Below, piece by piece: positions 53,277 to 62,407 of a stretch of 64,000 nucleotides of DNA (its first letter is position 1; the number at the start of each line of letters is the position of its first letter). Origin of the DNA: Mycobacterium sp. ACS4054 (GTDB lineage: Bacteria > Actinomycetota > Actinomycetes > Mycobacteriales > Mycobacteriaceae). The translations under genes were made by a program, and so were the position numbers. The stretch lies in the NCBI RefSeq assembly GCF_001667275.1, contig NZ_LZHV01000036.1:62001-126000 (forward strand), written 5' to 3'. Under the pieces are notes generated by a model, which did no database searches, was not told where the DNA came from, and worked only from the letters and a program-made list of their open reading frames with translations.

Positions 53277-54391
53277 CCGACGTTCTGATTTCCGGCGCCA
53301 GCGTGGCCGGTGCGACGGCGGCTTATTGGCTTGGACGGCATGGCTATTCGGTCACCGTGGTGGAGCGCCACGCCGGGCCGCGGCCGGGCGGTCAGGCGAT
53401 CGACGTGCGCGGGCCCGCGCTGGAGGTGCTGGAACGCATGGGCCTGCTGGCCGCCGCCCAGAAGCGCAAGACGCAAATTCGGGGCGCCTCCGTCGTCGAC
53501 CGCGACGGCAACGAACTGTCCCGCGACACGGAGTCCACCCCTACCGGGGGGCTCATCGACAACCCCGACATCGAGCTGCTGCGGGATGATCTGGTCGAAT
53601 TGCTTTACGGCGCAAGCCAATGGACGGCCGAATACCTCTTCGACGACACCATCACCGGTGTGGACGACGACGGCGAGGCCGTCAACGTCACCTTCGAACG
53701 CGCCCCCGCGCGCAGCTTCGGCTTGGTCATCGGCGCCGACGGATTGCACTCCAACGTGCGCCGGCTGGTGTTCGGCCCCGAGGAGCAGTTCATCGAGCGG
53801 CTGGGCACTCACGCGGCGATCTTCACGGTGCCCAATTTCCTCGACCTGGACCACTGGCAAACCTGGCACTACGGGGACGCCACCATGGCCGGGATCTACA
53901 GCGCCCGCAACAACACCGAGGCGCGGGCCATGCTCGGCTTCATGGACAGCGACCTGCGGATCGACTACCGCGACACCGCGGCGCAGTTCGCCGAGCTGGA
54001 ACGGCGGATGGCCGACGACGGGTGGGTGCGTCCCCAGCTGCTGGAATACATGCGCAGCGCCCCCGATTTCTACTTCGACGAGATGTCGCAGATCAAAATG
54101 GATCGCTGGTCCAAGGGCAGGGTCGCGCTGGTCGGCGACGCCGGATACTGCTGCTCGCCGTTGTCGGGCCAGGGCACCAGCGTCGCCCTGCTGGGCGCCT
54201 ACATCCTGGCCGGCGAGCTGGCGGCCGCGGGCGAGGACTACGAATCCGGGTTCGCCAACTACCACAAGGAGTTCAACGACTACGTCAAGCGCAACCAGTG
54301 GCTGGTGGTCGACAACATCCCGGGTGGGGCGCCGATACCGCAGGAGGTCTTCGACCGCATCGTCAGCTCGATAACCCTCAAGGACTACTGA
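53273..54391 (+). CDS. FAD-dependent monooxygenase (Rv1260-like)
   Basis: 372 residues, PHBH-type flavoprotein. The dinucleotide-binding motif ([20 protein letters not shown]) is GxSxxG-like. The second FAD motif is [20 protein letters not shown], and [14 protein letters not shown] is the DG motif. The substrate is unknown; such enzymes hydroxylate aromatics or inactivate drugs such as tetracyclines or rifampicin. The GTG overlaps the udgB stop by 4 bp. Confidence 0.88.
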   Translation: MTDVLISGASVAGATAAYWLGRHGYSVTVVERHAGPRPGGQAIDVRGPALEVLERMGLLAAAQKRKTQIRGASVVDRDGNELSRDTESTPTGGLIDNPDIELLRDDLVELLYGASQWTAEYLFDDTITGVDDDGEAVNVTFERAPARSFGLVIGADGLHSNVRRLVFGPEEQFIERLGTHAAIFTVPNFLDLDHWQTWHYGDATMAGIYSARNNTEARAMLGFMDSDLRIDYRDTAAQFAELERRMADDGWVRPQLLEYMRSAPDFYFDEMSQIKMDRWSKGRVALVGDAGYCCSPLSGQGTSVALLGAYILAGELAAAGEDYESGFANYHKEFNDYVKRNQWLVVDNIPGGAPIPQEVFDRIVSSITLKDY

Positions 54392-54450
54392 CAGTCCCTC
54401 GCGCCACTAAGCCGGGGAACGTTCGCGAGCCGCAAGGCGTTGACGCCAAC

Positions 54451-55482
54451 GTGCGACTTTCCGTCCTTGATCTGGTCCCGGTGCGCACGGACCAGACGAC
54501 CGCTGACGCGCTCGCGGCGACCGTGCAGCTGGCGCAGGCCGCGGATCGGCTGGGTTTCACGCGGTACTGGGTCGCCGAGCACCACAACATGCCGTCCGTC
54601 GGCGCCACCAGCCCGCCGGTACTGATCGCCTACCTGGCCGCGCAGACCACGCAGCTGCGGCTCGGGTCCGGAGGTGTGATGCTGCCCAATCACGCGCCGC
54701 TGGCGGTGGCCGAGCAGTTCGCGCTGCTGGAAGCCGCCGCCCCCGGCCGCATCGACCTGGGCATCGGCCGGGCGCCCGGCTCCGACCCCGTCACGTCGTA
54801 CGCCTTGCGGGGAAGTCGTGGCGACGAAGACATCGAGCGCTTCCCCGATTACCTCGACGACGTCGCGGCGCTGATGAGCGCGCGCGGCGTGGTGGTGCCG
54901 CTGCGCTCGGGGGACTACCGGCTCAAGGCCACCCCGGCCGCGGCCGGCGAGCCGCGGTTGTGGCTGCTGGGCTCGTCGATGTACTCGGCGCACCTGGCCG
55001 CCGCCAAGGGGCTGCCCTATGTGTTCGCGCATCACTTCTCCGGCAACGGAACCGAGGAGGCCCTCGAGGTCTACCGGTCCCGGTTCAAGCCGAGCGCCGT
55101 CGCGGCCGAGCCGGTGACATTCCTCACCGTCAACGCCGCCGTGGCCGAAACCCGGGACGAGGCAACGGCTTTGATGTTGCCGAACCTGCAGATCATGGCG
55201 AAGCTGCGCACCGGCCAGCCCCTCGGGCCGGTGCCGCTGGTCGAGGAGGCGCAAGGCGCGGAGCTGACGCCGCAGCAACAGCACATCGTGGAAAGCGGGC
55301 TGCGACGCGCGGTCCTGGGCACGCCGGCCGAGGCCGCCGAACAGCTGCGGGCCCTTGCACGGCGGTTCGACGTCGACGAGGTGATGGTCAACCCGGTCGC
55401 CTCGGCTCGCCGCGGCACCGACCCGGCCGCCGGGCCGGCGCGGGTGGCGACCCTGGAATTGCTGGCCAAGGAACTGTTCTAG
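54451..55482 (+). CDS. LLM-class (luciferase-like) flavin-dependent oxidoreductase
   Basis: 343 residues, bacterial-luciferase-like TIM-barrel. Family blocks are LSVLDLVPVRTDQTTADAL, YWVAEHHNMPSVGATSPPVL, LRLGSGGVMLPNHAPLAVAE and GRIDLGIGRAPGSDP. FMN or F420 use cannot be decided. GTG 54451 starts at the conserved segment; the ribosome site is weak. It is not the gene I recall next to Rv1260 in Mtb. It shares the 4-bp CTAG with the convergent GGDEF/EAL gene, so both stops overlap. Confidence 0.85.
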   Translation: MRLSVLDLVPVRTDQTTADALAATVQLAQAADRLGFTRYWVAEHHNMPSVGATSPPVLIAYLAAQTTQLRLGSGGVMLPNHAPLAVAEQFALLEAAAPGRIDLGIGRAPGSDPVTSYALRGSRGDEDIERFPDYLDDVAALMSARGVVVPLRSGDYRLKATPAAAGEPRLWLLGSSMYSAHLAAAKGLPYVFAHHFSGNGTEEALEVYRSRFKPSAVAAEPVTFLTVNAAVAETRDEATALMLPNLQIMAKLRTGQPLGPVPLVEEAQGAELTPQQQHIVESGLRRAVLGTPAEAAEQLRALARRFDVDEVMVNPVASARRGTDPAAGPARVATLELLAKELF

Positions 55483-58400
55483 TCGGTCACGGCGGACCGG
55501 TCGGGATCGACGTCCTCGACGGCCGCCATCCGGCCGGTGATCCAGCGCCGCAGTTCGTCCGGTGGCAGCGGCGGACTGTGCACGAAGCCCTGGGTGATGA
55601 TGCGGCCGTAACGCCGCAACGCGCGCAGCGTGGCCTCGTCCTCGACCCCCTCGGCGACCAGGTCGGCGCCCAGATTCTGCGCCAGGTCCACGGTGGACTC
55701 GACGATGGCGACCGATCGGGGGTCCTGCGCCAGCCGCGCCACGAATCGCCGGTCCAGCTTGAGCTCGTCTACCGACACGTCCTGCAGTCGGGCCAGCGAC
55801 GACCATCCGGTGCCGTAGTCGTCCACCGAAATGCGAACCCCGAGAACCTGCAGGGCGGCGACGGTGTTGCGGGAGCGATCCGAGTCGACCAGGGCGCTCT
55901 CGGTGATCTCGATGATCAGCGCGTCGGCGGGCAAACCGTGGGTGCGCAGCAGTCGCTCGATGGTGACCGCGAGGTCGAGGTCGAGCAGGTTGGTCGTCGA
56001 CAGGTTGACCGCGACCGCCAGCGGGATCCCCCCGTCGCGCCAGGACCGAATCTGCTCGAGCGTGAGGTTGATGGTGCGATTGGCGACCGTGCGCATCAGG
56101 CCGGCGCGTTCGGCGGTGGGCAGGAATTCCTCGGGCAACAGCAGGCCGCGGGTCGGGTGCTGCCAGCGCAGCAGCGCCTCGACGCTGTGGACGCTTCCGT
56201 CGGCCGCGTTGACCTTGGGCTGGTAATGCACCGTCAACTGGTCGCCGTCGATCAGCGCGGCGCGCAGCTCGCGAACCAGGTTGGGATCGTGGTCGCGATC
56301 CATCTCGAAGGAGGACTCGTACACCGCGATCTTGCTGATCGCGGACTTGGCGTGCGGGATCGCCGCCTCGGCGCGATTCAACAGCTCCTGCGGATGGTCG
56401 CAATGGTCGGGGTACAGCGCGATCGCGATGCAGGCTTCGATCTGCACACTGATCGCGTCCAGCTCGAACGGGATGCTCATGCCGTCGAGCAGCCGGCCCG
56501 CCTGGCCGCGCGCCGCGGCCAGGTCCGACCCCTCGCCCAGCAGGATCGCGAATTCTTCGTCGCTCACCCGCGCGAGCAGATCGTCGCGACGGGCGTTGTG
56601 CGTGAGTCGGTTTGCGATGTGCCACAGCAGCTCGTCACCGAAGTGGCGGCCGACGGAGTCGTTGATCTCCCTGAGCCTGTGCAGGTTCAGCAACAGCAGC
56701 GCGCGGCGCGACGACGCCTTGCCCGGCGACGCCGACGCCGACAGCGCAGTCAGGGCGGTCGCCAGCGAGCGACGATTGGGCAGGGCGGTCAATTGGTCCG
56801 TCATGGCCTGCTTGTGGCTTTCGGCCAGCAGGCTGACGTCCCGGAAGGTCACCGAGAACCGCGCGGCGACCGCGACGAGGCTCAGCGCGGCCAGCGTCGA
56901 GGCGAGTCGCGAATTGTGGCCTAGGACCGCGACGCCGAGCGCGACGACGGTGCACGTCACCGGCACCGCGTAGGAGGCGAGGCCGCGCCGCGGCGTCGGC
57001 GCCGCCGCCGACCACCGCGCCCAGCTGGCGATCGCCACCAGCAGCGACGACGCCGGCCAGAGCGCGTCGAGCGTGGTGCCCACCCGGTACGAGCCCGCCG
57101 AAGTCTCGAAGAGGTATGCGGTGTCCGCGATCGCGAAACCCACCAGCCCGGCGACGAGGAAGGCCCAGCGAAATTCGTTGCGCCAGCCCAGGAGTGGCAG
57201 CATGCCGACGGCCAGGGCCAGCAGCACCAGATCACCCCACGGATAGACCAGACCCACCAGCACGGTCGCCGGCACCCGGGCCGCGGCGGCGTGCATGGGT
57301 CCGGCCCGCAGCGCCGCCCCCACGGCCGCCACGGCCAACGCGCAGACCAGGGAATCGAGGCGGATGGGCATCGGCACCCGTCGCAGGTGCGATCGCATCA
57401 GCAGCAAGATGCCGGCGTAGACGAACGGATAGAACGCCAGGTATTCCGGGTCCGCGACCGATGGGGATTGGCCGTTGGGCACCCACACCGCGTAGACGAC
57501 GTCACCGAGCGCCGAAACCGCCATGCCGGCCGCGATCAGCGACCACGCGAGCCGGTCGGCCCTGAGTCGGTACGCCCGGACGGCGATCAGCGCGGCCGCC
57601 AGCAGGTTCAACGCGGAATACAGGGATTTGGCGAAGAAGACGCTGTGGCTGGCGTTCGGGAAGAGGAGGCTGGTCACGGTGAACGAGACGACACCAATTG
57701 CCAAGACGGCCAAGGCGATCCGGATCGCCGTCGGTGGCCACCGAATGCCGTCGATACCGTCGGGCGGTTGCGCCGGTCTTGACGTCGCCACCTCGACGAC
57801 CCGCCTGAGGGCCGGCTCGGTCCCGGCCTCCGCGAGCGCGGCCGCCTGCTCGGCCGGTTCGGTGGTCTGGGCCGTTGCGAACGAGTACGCGAGCGGAAGG
57901 TCGGGCACGAAGCTGCGAACGCATTGCCCGCCTTCGCGTTTCGCCGTGTACATGGCCAGGTCCGCGTGGCGCAGCAGCTGTTCGACGTTGCAGTCCGTCC
58001 CGGCGGCGGCCACCGTGAAGCCGACGCTGGGACGAACCGGGATCGGGACGCCGTCGATCACGATCGGGCTGTCGAACGCCTTGAGCACTCGTTCCGCCGC
58101 GGCCTGCGACTCCTCGACGGACCCTTCCAACAACGCGGCGAATTCGTCGCCCCCGAGGCGAGCGGTGACGCACTCGCCGTCCAGGACGGCGGTGAGCCGC
58201 CCGGCGACCTGAACCAGCAGTTCGTCCCCGGCCGGATGGCCGAGGGCGTCGTTGACCGATTTGAAGTCGTCGAGGTCCAGGCTCAACACCCCGATGGGCG
58301 CGGGCTCCCGATTCCGGCGGGCGACGGCCTCTTCCAGCCGCTGGAGGAAATAGGCGCGATTGGCCAGACCCGTCAGGCTGTCGCGAAACGCCTCCCGCGC

Positions 58401-59402
58401 GACCTCGGCCAACAGGCTCTGGTTCTCCATCAACATCACGAGCTGGCGGACGAGCACCGCGGCCACCAGGATCCCGAGCGCGAACAGCAACGGCCCGTGC
58501 GCCATCGAGCCCACCGCATGACCCAGCCCCACCGCGGCGGCCAGCACCAGCGGCAGGTAGGGCAACCACAGCCGCGTTCGCGACCGGATCTCCTCGGCCC
58601 GCGACGCGGGCAATGGGGTTTCGTGGACGCTGGCCAGCGCGGCCAACGCGATCATTCCCAACCCGGCCACCCTGCCCACGTCCGCCAGGGTGCCGAGCTG
58701 ATAGCTGCCGACCCCGCTCCTGAACACCGTCGCAATGTCGGCGACGCTGATCGTCGCCACTCCGCCGGCCAGCAGGTTCCGGCTCGGGATGTCGCCGGAA
58801 ACGCCCCGCGCCAGCAGCAGGATCGCCATGGTCAGCAGGACGACGTCGTTGAAGATCTCGGCAAGGGTCGCCACCCGCGAGCCGGTGTCAACCCGCAGCT
58901 CTTTGTCGAGCACGAACACCCACGACACAACGAACAGCGACGTCGCCACGATGAGACCGTCCAGCACCAGTCGCCGCGGGCTGCGCCGGGACAGCCGCGA
59001 CAACAGCATCAGCGAGGCGATGGCGCCGAACGGCCACAGGAGGAGGACCACCTCGGCGGCGGCCGGGTCGGTGGCGTGGGCCAGGACCGGACGCACCTCG
59101 TACACCGCCCAGATGACCTCGCCCACCGCCCAGCCCAACAGGGCCGTGACCATCGCCAGCCAGCCGAACCGTTGTCTTGCGGTCGCCGAGCGGGCCGCGT
59201 AGCCGGCACATCCCGCCCCGAACAACAGGCAGAGGGCCAGGACGAGCTCGTCCACCGGCCGGGTCGCGTAGGCGCCCTCCCAACCGCCGAGGTAGGACGC
59301 GACCACCAGCGCGGCCGCAACGGCATAGGCGCCGAGGACGAGCCAACCGAGGCGCGCATCCACCCCGATCCGCCGCCAGGGATTTCCCGCCCAGGGTTTC
59401 AT
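55479..59402 (-). CDS. Double-module membrane GGDEF-GGDEF(degenerate)-EAL protein
   Basis: 1307 residues. Layout: about eight membrane helices (~15-345); an intact diguanylate cyclase site GGDEF at 417-421 (SLDLDDFKSVNDALGHPAGD before it); a second multi-helix block (~550-830); a degenerate cyclase site SDEEF at 947-951; and an EAL phosphodiesterase domain from ~1040, with EAL at 1075-1077. EAL catalytic residues appear complete: IEITES, SVDDYGTGWSS, ELKLDRRF, VAEGVED and TQGFVHSP. No RxxD inhibitory site is seen before GGDEF. It should make and break cyclic-di-GMP at the membrane. ATG 59402 has GGAG five bases upstream. Its stop overlaps the convergent LLM gene by 4 bp. Confidence 0.88.
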   Translation of the reverse strand: MKPWAGNPWRRIGVDARLGWLVLGAYAVAAALVVASYLGGWEGAYATRPVDELVLALCLLFGAGCAGYAARSATARQRFGWLAMVTALLGWAVGEVIWAVYEVRPVLAHATDPAAAEVVLLLWPFGAIASLMLLSRLSRRSPRRLVLDGLIVATSLFVVSWVFVLDKELRVDTGSRVATLAEIFNDVVLLTMAILLLARGVSGDIPSRNLLAGGVATISVADIATVFRSGVGSYQLGTLADVGRVAGLGMIALAALASVHETPLPASRAEEIRSRTRLWLPYLPLVLAAAVGLGHAVGSMAHGPLLFALGILVAAVLVRQLVMLMENQSLLAEVAREAFRDSLTGLANRAYFLQRLEEAVARRNREPAPIGVLSLDLDDFKSVNDALGHPAGDELLVQVAGRLTAVLDGECVTARLGGDEFAALLEGSVEESQAAAERVLKAFDSPIVIDGVPIPVRPSVGFTVAAAGTDCNVEQLLRHADLAMYTAKREGGQCVRSFVPDLPLAYSFATAQTTEPAEQAAALAEAGTEPALRRVVEVATSRPAQPPDGIDGIRWPPTAIRIALAVLAIGVVSFTVTSLLFPNASHSVFFAKSLYSALNLLAAALIAVRAYRLRADRLAWSLIAAGMAVSALGDVVYAVWVPNGQSPSVADPEYLAFYPFVYAGILLLMRSHLRRVPMPIRLDSLVCALAVAAVGAALRAGPMHAAAARVPATVLVGLVYPWGDLVLLALAVGMLPLLGWRNEFRWAFLVAGLVGFAIADTAYLFETSAGSYRVGTTLDALWPASSLLVAIASWARWSAAAPTPRRGLASYAVPVTCTVVALGVAVLGHNSRLASTLAALSLVAVAARFSVTFRDVSLLAESHKQAMTDQLTALPNRRSLATALTALSASASPGKASSRRALLLLNLHRLREINDSVGRHFGDELLWHIANRLTHNARRDDLLARVSDEEFAILLGEGSDLAAARGQAGRLLDGMSIPFELDAISVQIEACIAIALYPDHCDHPQELLNRAEAAIPHAKSAISKIAVYESSFEMDRDHDPNLVRELRAALIDGDQLTVHYQPKVNAADGSVHSVEALLRWQHPTRGLLLPEEFLPTAERAGLMRTVANRTINLTLEQIRSWRDGGIPLAVAVNLSTTNLLDLDLAVTIERLLRTHGLPADALIIEITESALVDSDRSRNTVAALQVLGVRISVDDYGTGWSSLARLQDVSVDELKLDRRFVARLAQDPRSVAIVESTVDLAQNLGADLVAEGVEDEATLRALRRYGRIITQGFVHSPPLPPDELRRWITGRMAAVEDVDPDRSAVTD

Positions 59403-59489
59403 GCCCGCTCCAGCCGATCCCGCGCCGTGCGATGAGCTAACTGTTCACCGCGTTGCTAGTGGAGAATAAACCTCCACTCTGGGTTCGGG

Positions 59490-59936
59490 TCAGCGCCGCG
59501 TCAGCACCACGACCGGAATCGGCCGCGAGGTCTTGCTCTGGTAGGCCTCGTACCGGTCGCCGTTGTTCTTGTTGACGATCTGCCACAGTCGCGCGTAGTC
59601 GGGGTCGTCCGGCAGCACCGGTCGGGCCGTCACAGCAAAACGCTTCGGGCCGACGTTGATCTCGACGTCCGGATTCTTGCGCAGGTTGTGATACCAGCCG
59701 GGTGCGCGCGGGTCGCCGCCCTTGGACGCGACGATCAGGTAGTCGTCGCCGTCTTTGGCGTAGGTGAGCGCCGCCGTTCGGGCCTGGCCCGTCTTGGCGC
59801 CGACGGTGTGCAGCAGCAGGCTCGGTATCAGCAGCATGCGGTGACCGATCCAGCCGTTCGTCTTGCGATAAACGTTGTCGTGCACACGCAGAATCTGCGG
59901 CAGTAATCCCTGCTCGACCCAGGACGGAAGCGCCAT
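59490..59936 (-). CDS. F420-dependent nitroreductase-family protein (Rv1261c-like)
   Basis: 148 residues, DDN/split beta-barrel family. HTVGAKTGQARTAALTYAKD and YLIVASKGGDPRAPGWYHNL are the deazaflavin-binding signature blocks. The paralogue Ddn in Mtb activates pretomanid. The activity of this member is unknown. ATG at 59936 gives a normal length. It lies 10 bp downstream of the HIT gene on the same strand. Confidence 0.9.
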   Translation of the reverse strand: MALPSWVEQGLLPQILRVHDNVYRKTNGWIGHRMLLIPSLLLHTVGAKTGQARTAALTYAKDGDDYLIVASKGGDPRAPGWYHNLRKNPDVEINVGPKRFAVTARPVLPDDPDYARLWQIVNKNNGDRYEAYQSKTSRPIPVVVLTRR

Positions 59937-59946
59937 TCGCCCAGTA

Positions 59947-60375
59947 TTACTGGCTGGCGTCGATGCGGGCCAGTGCCTCCCGCAGGATGCGCCCGGTGGC
60001 TTCGCGGTCGGGGTCGCGCCGCAGCAGCATCCCCTTGGCGACCGAGAGCTTGTCGCCGTTGCGCCGGGGCAGCACGTGCAGGTGGATGTGGAACACGGTC
60101 TGGAAGGCGGCGCTGCCGTCGTTGATGGCGATGTTGGTCGCGTCGGCCAGTTCGGTCGCGCGGGCGGCGCGGGCGATCCGTTGGCCGATGGTGACCATGC
60201 CGGCCAGCGTCTCCGGCGGCGTATCGGTCAGATCCACGCTGTGCCGTTTGGGGATCACCAGCGTGTGCCCGCGGGTGAAGGGGCGGATGTCGAGGATCGC
60301 CAGGAAGTCGTCGTCCTCGAAGATCCGGATGGCCGGGGCCTCCCCGGCGACGACCGCACAGAACACGCAGGACAT
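59947..60375 (-). CDS. HIT-family nucleotide hydrolase (Rv1262c-like)
   Basis: 142 residues. The histidine triad is HIHLHVLP. CVFCAVVAGEAPA at the N-terminus and FTRGHTLVIPKRHSVDLTD are typical of Hint-type proteins, which hydrolyse nucleoside phosphoramidates or AMP-linked substrates. ATG 60375 gives SCVFCAVVAG as in Mtb; a GTG at 60384 would add three residues. It is divergent from amiB2 with 47 bp between. Confidence 0.92.
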   Translation of the reverse strand: MSCVFCAVVAGEAPAIRIFEDDDFLAILDIRPFTRGHTLVIPKRHSVDLTDTPPETLAGMVTIGQRIARAARATELADATNIAINDGSAAFQTVFHIHLHVLPRRNGDKLSVAKGMLLRRDPDREATGRILREALARIDASQ

Positions 60376-60422
60376 GTCGCCCACGGTACTGGCCGGCCCG
60401 AAGCGGGGGATACGCTGCCGCA

Positions 60423-61814
60423 GTGGACGCTCGCGACGTTGCCTTCGCAGGCGCGGCCGCCCAGGCGCGGATGCTGGCCGACGGTGAACTGACGGCGCCC
60501 GAGCTGCTCGAGATCTACCTGGACCGGATCGCGCGGCTGGACAGCCAGCTGCGCTGCTACCGCGTCGTGCTCCCCGACACCGCGCGCTACGAGGCGGCCG
60601 CCGCGCAGGACCGGCTGGACGCGGGCGAGCGGCTGCCGCTGCTCGGGGTTCCGATCGCGATCAAAGACGATGTGGACGTCGCCGGCGAGGTGACGACCTA
60701 TGGCAGCGGCGGGCACGGGCCCGCGGCGGCCTCCGACGCGGAGGTGGTGCACCGGCTCCGCGCCGCGGGTGCCGTCATCATCGGCAAAACCAACGTGCCC
60801 GAGCTGATGATGTTCCCCTACACCGAGTCGCTGACCTTCGGTGCCACCCGCAACCCGTGGAACCTCAAGCGCACGCCGGGCGGCAGCAGCGGCGGAAGCG
60901 CCGCCGCGGTGGCCGCCGGGCTGGCTCCGCTGGCGCTGGGCTCCGACGGCGGCGGCTCCATTCGCATTCCGGCGATCTGGTGCGGCCTGTTCGGCGTCAA
61001 ACCGCAACGCGATCGGGTGTCGTTGGAGCCGCACGACGACGCCTGGCACGGCTTGAGCGTCAACGGTCCGCTGGCCCGGTCGGTACTGGACGCCGCGCTG
61101 TTCCTCGATGCGACGTCGACGGTGCCGGGGCCCGAGGGGGAGTTCGTCGCCGCGGCGACGCGCGAGCCGGGAAAACTGCGAATTGCCTTGAGCACCAAGT
61201 CACCAACGCCGCTGCCGGTCCGGGTCGGCAAGCCGCAGCTGACGGCGGTCGAACAGGCTGGTGCGTTGCTGCGCGACCTGGGCCACGAGGTGATCACCGC
61301 CGACCCCGACTATCCGCCGTCGGCGATCATGACCAATTACCTGCCCCGGTATCTGCGCGGCATCAGCGATGACGCCGATTCGCTGGCTCACCCCGAACGT
61401 CTCGAAGCGCGTACCCGCAACGTGGCGCGCGCCGGTTCCTTCTTCTCCGACCGGCGGATGACCGCCCTCCGCGACGCGGAGCCCGCGGTGAGCGCCCGGA
61501 TCCAGTCGATCTTCGACGACGTCGACGTCGTCCTCACGCCGGGCAATGCGACGGGCCCCTCCCGCATCGGTGCCTACCAGCGCCACGGTGCGGTGTGGAC
61601 GCTGCTGGCGGTGGCGCAACGCGTTCCCTACCAGCAGGTCTGGAACCTGACGGGGCAGCCGTCGGCGGCGGTGCCGTGGGACTTCGACGGGGACGGCTTG
61701 CCGATCGCCGTGCAGCTGGTGGGCCGGCCGTACGACGAAGCCACGCTGTTGTCGCTGGCCGCGCAGATCGAAACCGCCCGGCCGTGGGCCCACCGGCGAC
61801 CGCCGGTGTCATGA
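60423..61814 (+). CDS. amiB2: Amidase AmiB2
   Basis: 463 residues, amidase-signature enzyme. The Ser-cisSer-Lys triad can be placed: Lys81 (IAIKDDV), Ser155 (GGSSGGS at 153-159) and nucleophile Ser179 (SDGGGSIRIP). The 24-residue gap between the two serines is the family norm. It hydrolyses carboxamides; the substrate is unknown. Start GTG 60423. The stop overlaps the convergent deoxyinosine glycosylase gene by 6 bp (TCATGA). Confidence 0.92.
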   Translation: MDARDVAFAGAAAQARMLADGELTAPELLEIYLDRIARLDSQLRCYRVVLPDTARYEAAAAQDRLDAGERLPLLGVPIAIKDDVDVAGEVTTYGSGGHGPAAASDAEVVHRLRAAGAVIIGKTNVPELMMFPYTESLTFGATRNPWNLKRTPGGSSGGSAAAVAAGLAPLALGSDGGGSIRIPAIWCGLFGVKPQRDRVSLEPHDDAWHGLSVNGPLARSVLDAALFLDATSTVPGPEGEFVAAATREPGKLRIALSTKSPTPLPVRVGKPQLTAVEQAGALLRDLGHEVITADPDYPPSAIMTNYLPRYLRGISDDADSLAHPERLEARTRNVARAGSFFSDRRMTALRDAEPAVSARIQSIFDDVDVVLTPGNATGPSRIGAYQRHGAVWTLLAVAQRVPYQQVWNLTGQPSAAVPWDFDGDGLPIAVQLVGRPYDEATLLSLAAQIETARPWAHRRPPVS

Positions 61815-62306
61815 CCGTGGCGCGATGACCCGCCACGCCGCCAGCTTGGTGGCTGGCGCCACCGCGTGGGCCGGGCTGGTCGACGGCAACCTCCCATAGT
61901 CGACCCGCTCGTTGGGCTCGGCCAGCCGCCGGTACAGCTCGGCGGCCTTGGCGCCGTTGAAGTACACCCGCGCGATGGCGGGGTACCGGGCGAACAGTCT
62001 ACGGAAGTCGTTGACCGCCAAGCTTTTCGGTTCGATCGCCGAGTCCGCGCTGCCGCGTCGGCGGCAGGCGCGCAGCACATCCCACAGGGCCACCCCGGCC
62101 GACTGCAGCGCGGCCAGCCGTGTCTCGTAGGTCGCCGCCGCGTCGAACCCGAACAGCTCACCGGTGATCGCCCAGAACGCATTTCGCGGATTGGCGTAGT
62201 ACTGACCCACCGTCAGGGATTGCGCGCTGGGAAACGAGCCCAGGATCAGCACCCTGGCGTGTTCGTCGACGACCGGCGGGAATCCTCGCAACAGCGGCGC
62301 GCTCAT
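61809..62306 (-). CDS. DNA-deoxyinosine glycosylase (UDG superfamily)
   Basis: 165 residues. [20 protein letters not shown] followed by NPRNAFWAI is the signature of the hypoxanthine-DNA glycosylase branch of the uracil-DNA glycosylase superfamily. [13 protein letters not shown] holds the second motif region. It should remove hypoxanthine formed by adenine deamination. ATG 62306 starts the conserved [12 protein letters not shown]; the 21 residues above are basic and unconserved. I do not recall an Mtb equivalent at this position. Confidence 0.82.
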   Translation of the reverse strand: MSAPLLRGFPPVVDEHARVLILGSFPSAQSLTVGQYYANPRNAFWAITGELFGFDAAATYETRLAALQSAGVALWDVLRACRRRGSADSAIEPKSLAVNDFRRLFARYPAIARVYFNGAKAAELYRRLAEPNERVDYGRLPSTSPAHAVAPATKLAAWRVIAPRS

Positions 62307-62407
62307 CACTGGATATTCTGCGCCGACCCGCTTCGCCCGGCTGCGCCGCGCTCGCGATCGACGCGACATTCTGCGCCGACCCGCTTCGCCCGTTGTACGT
62401 TGGCCGG

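Noticed and set aside
55479-55482. Overlapping stops of convergent genes (CTAG), and TCATGA at 61809-61814
   Set aside because: Such short tail-to-tail overlaps are common in compact genomes; noted in the gene entries only.
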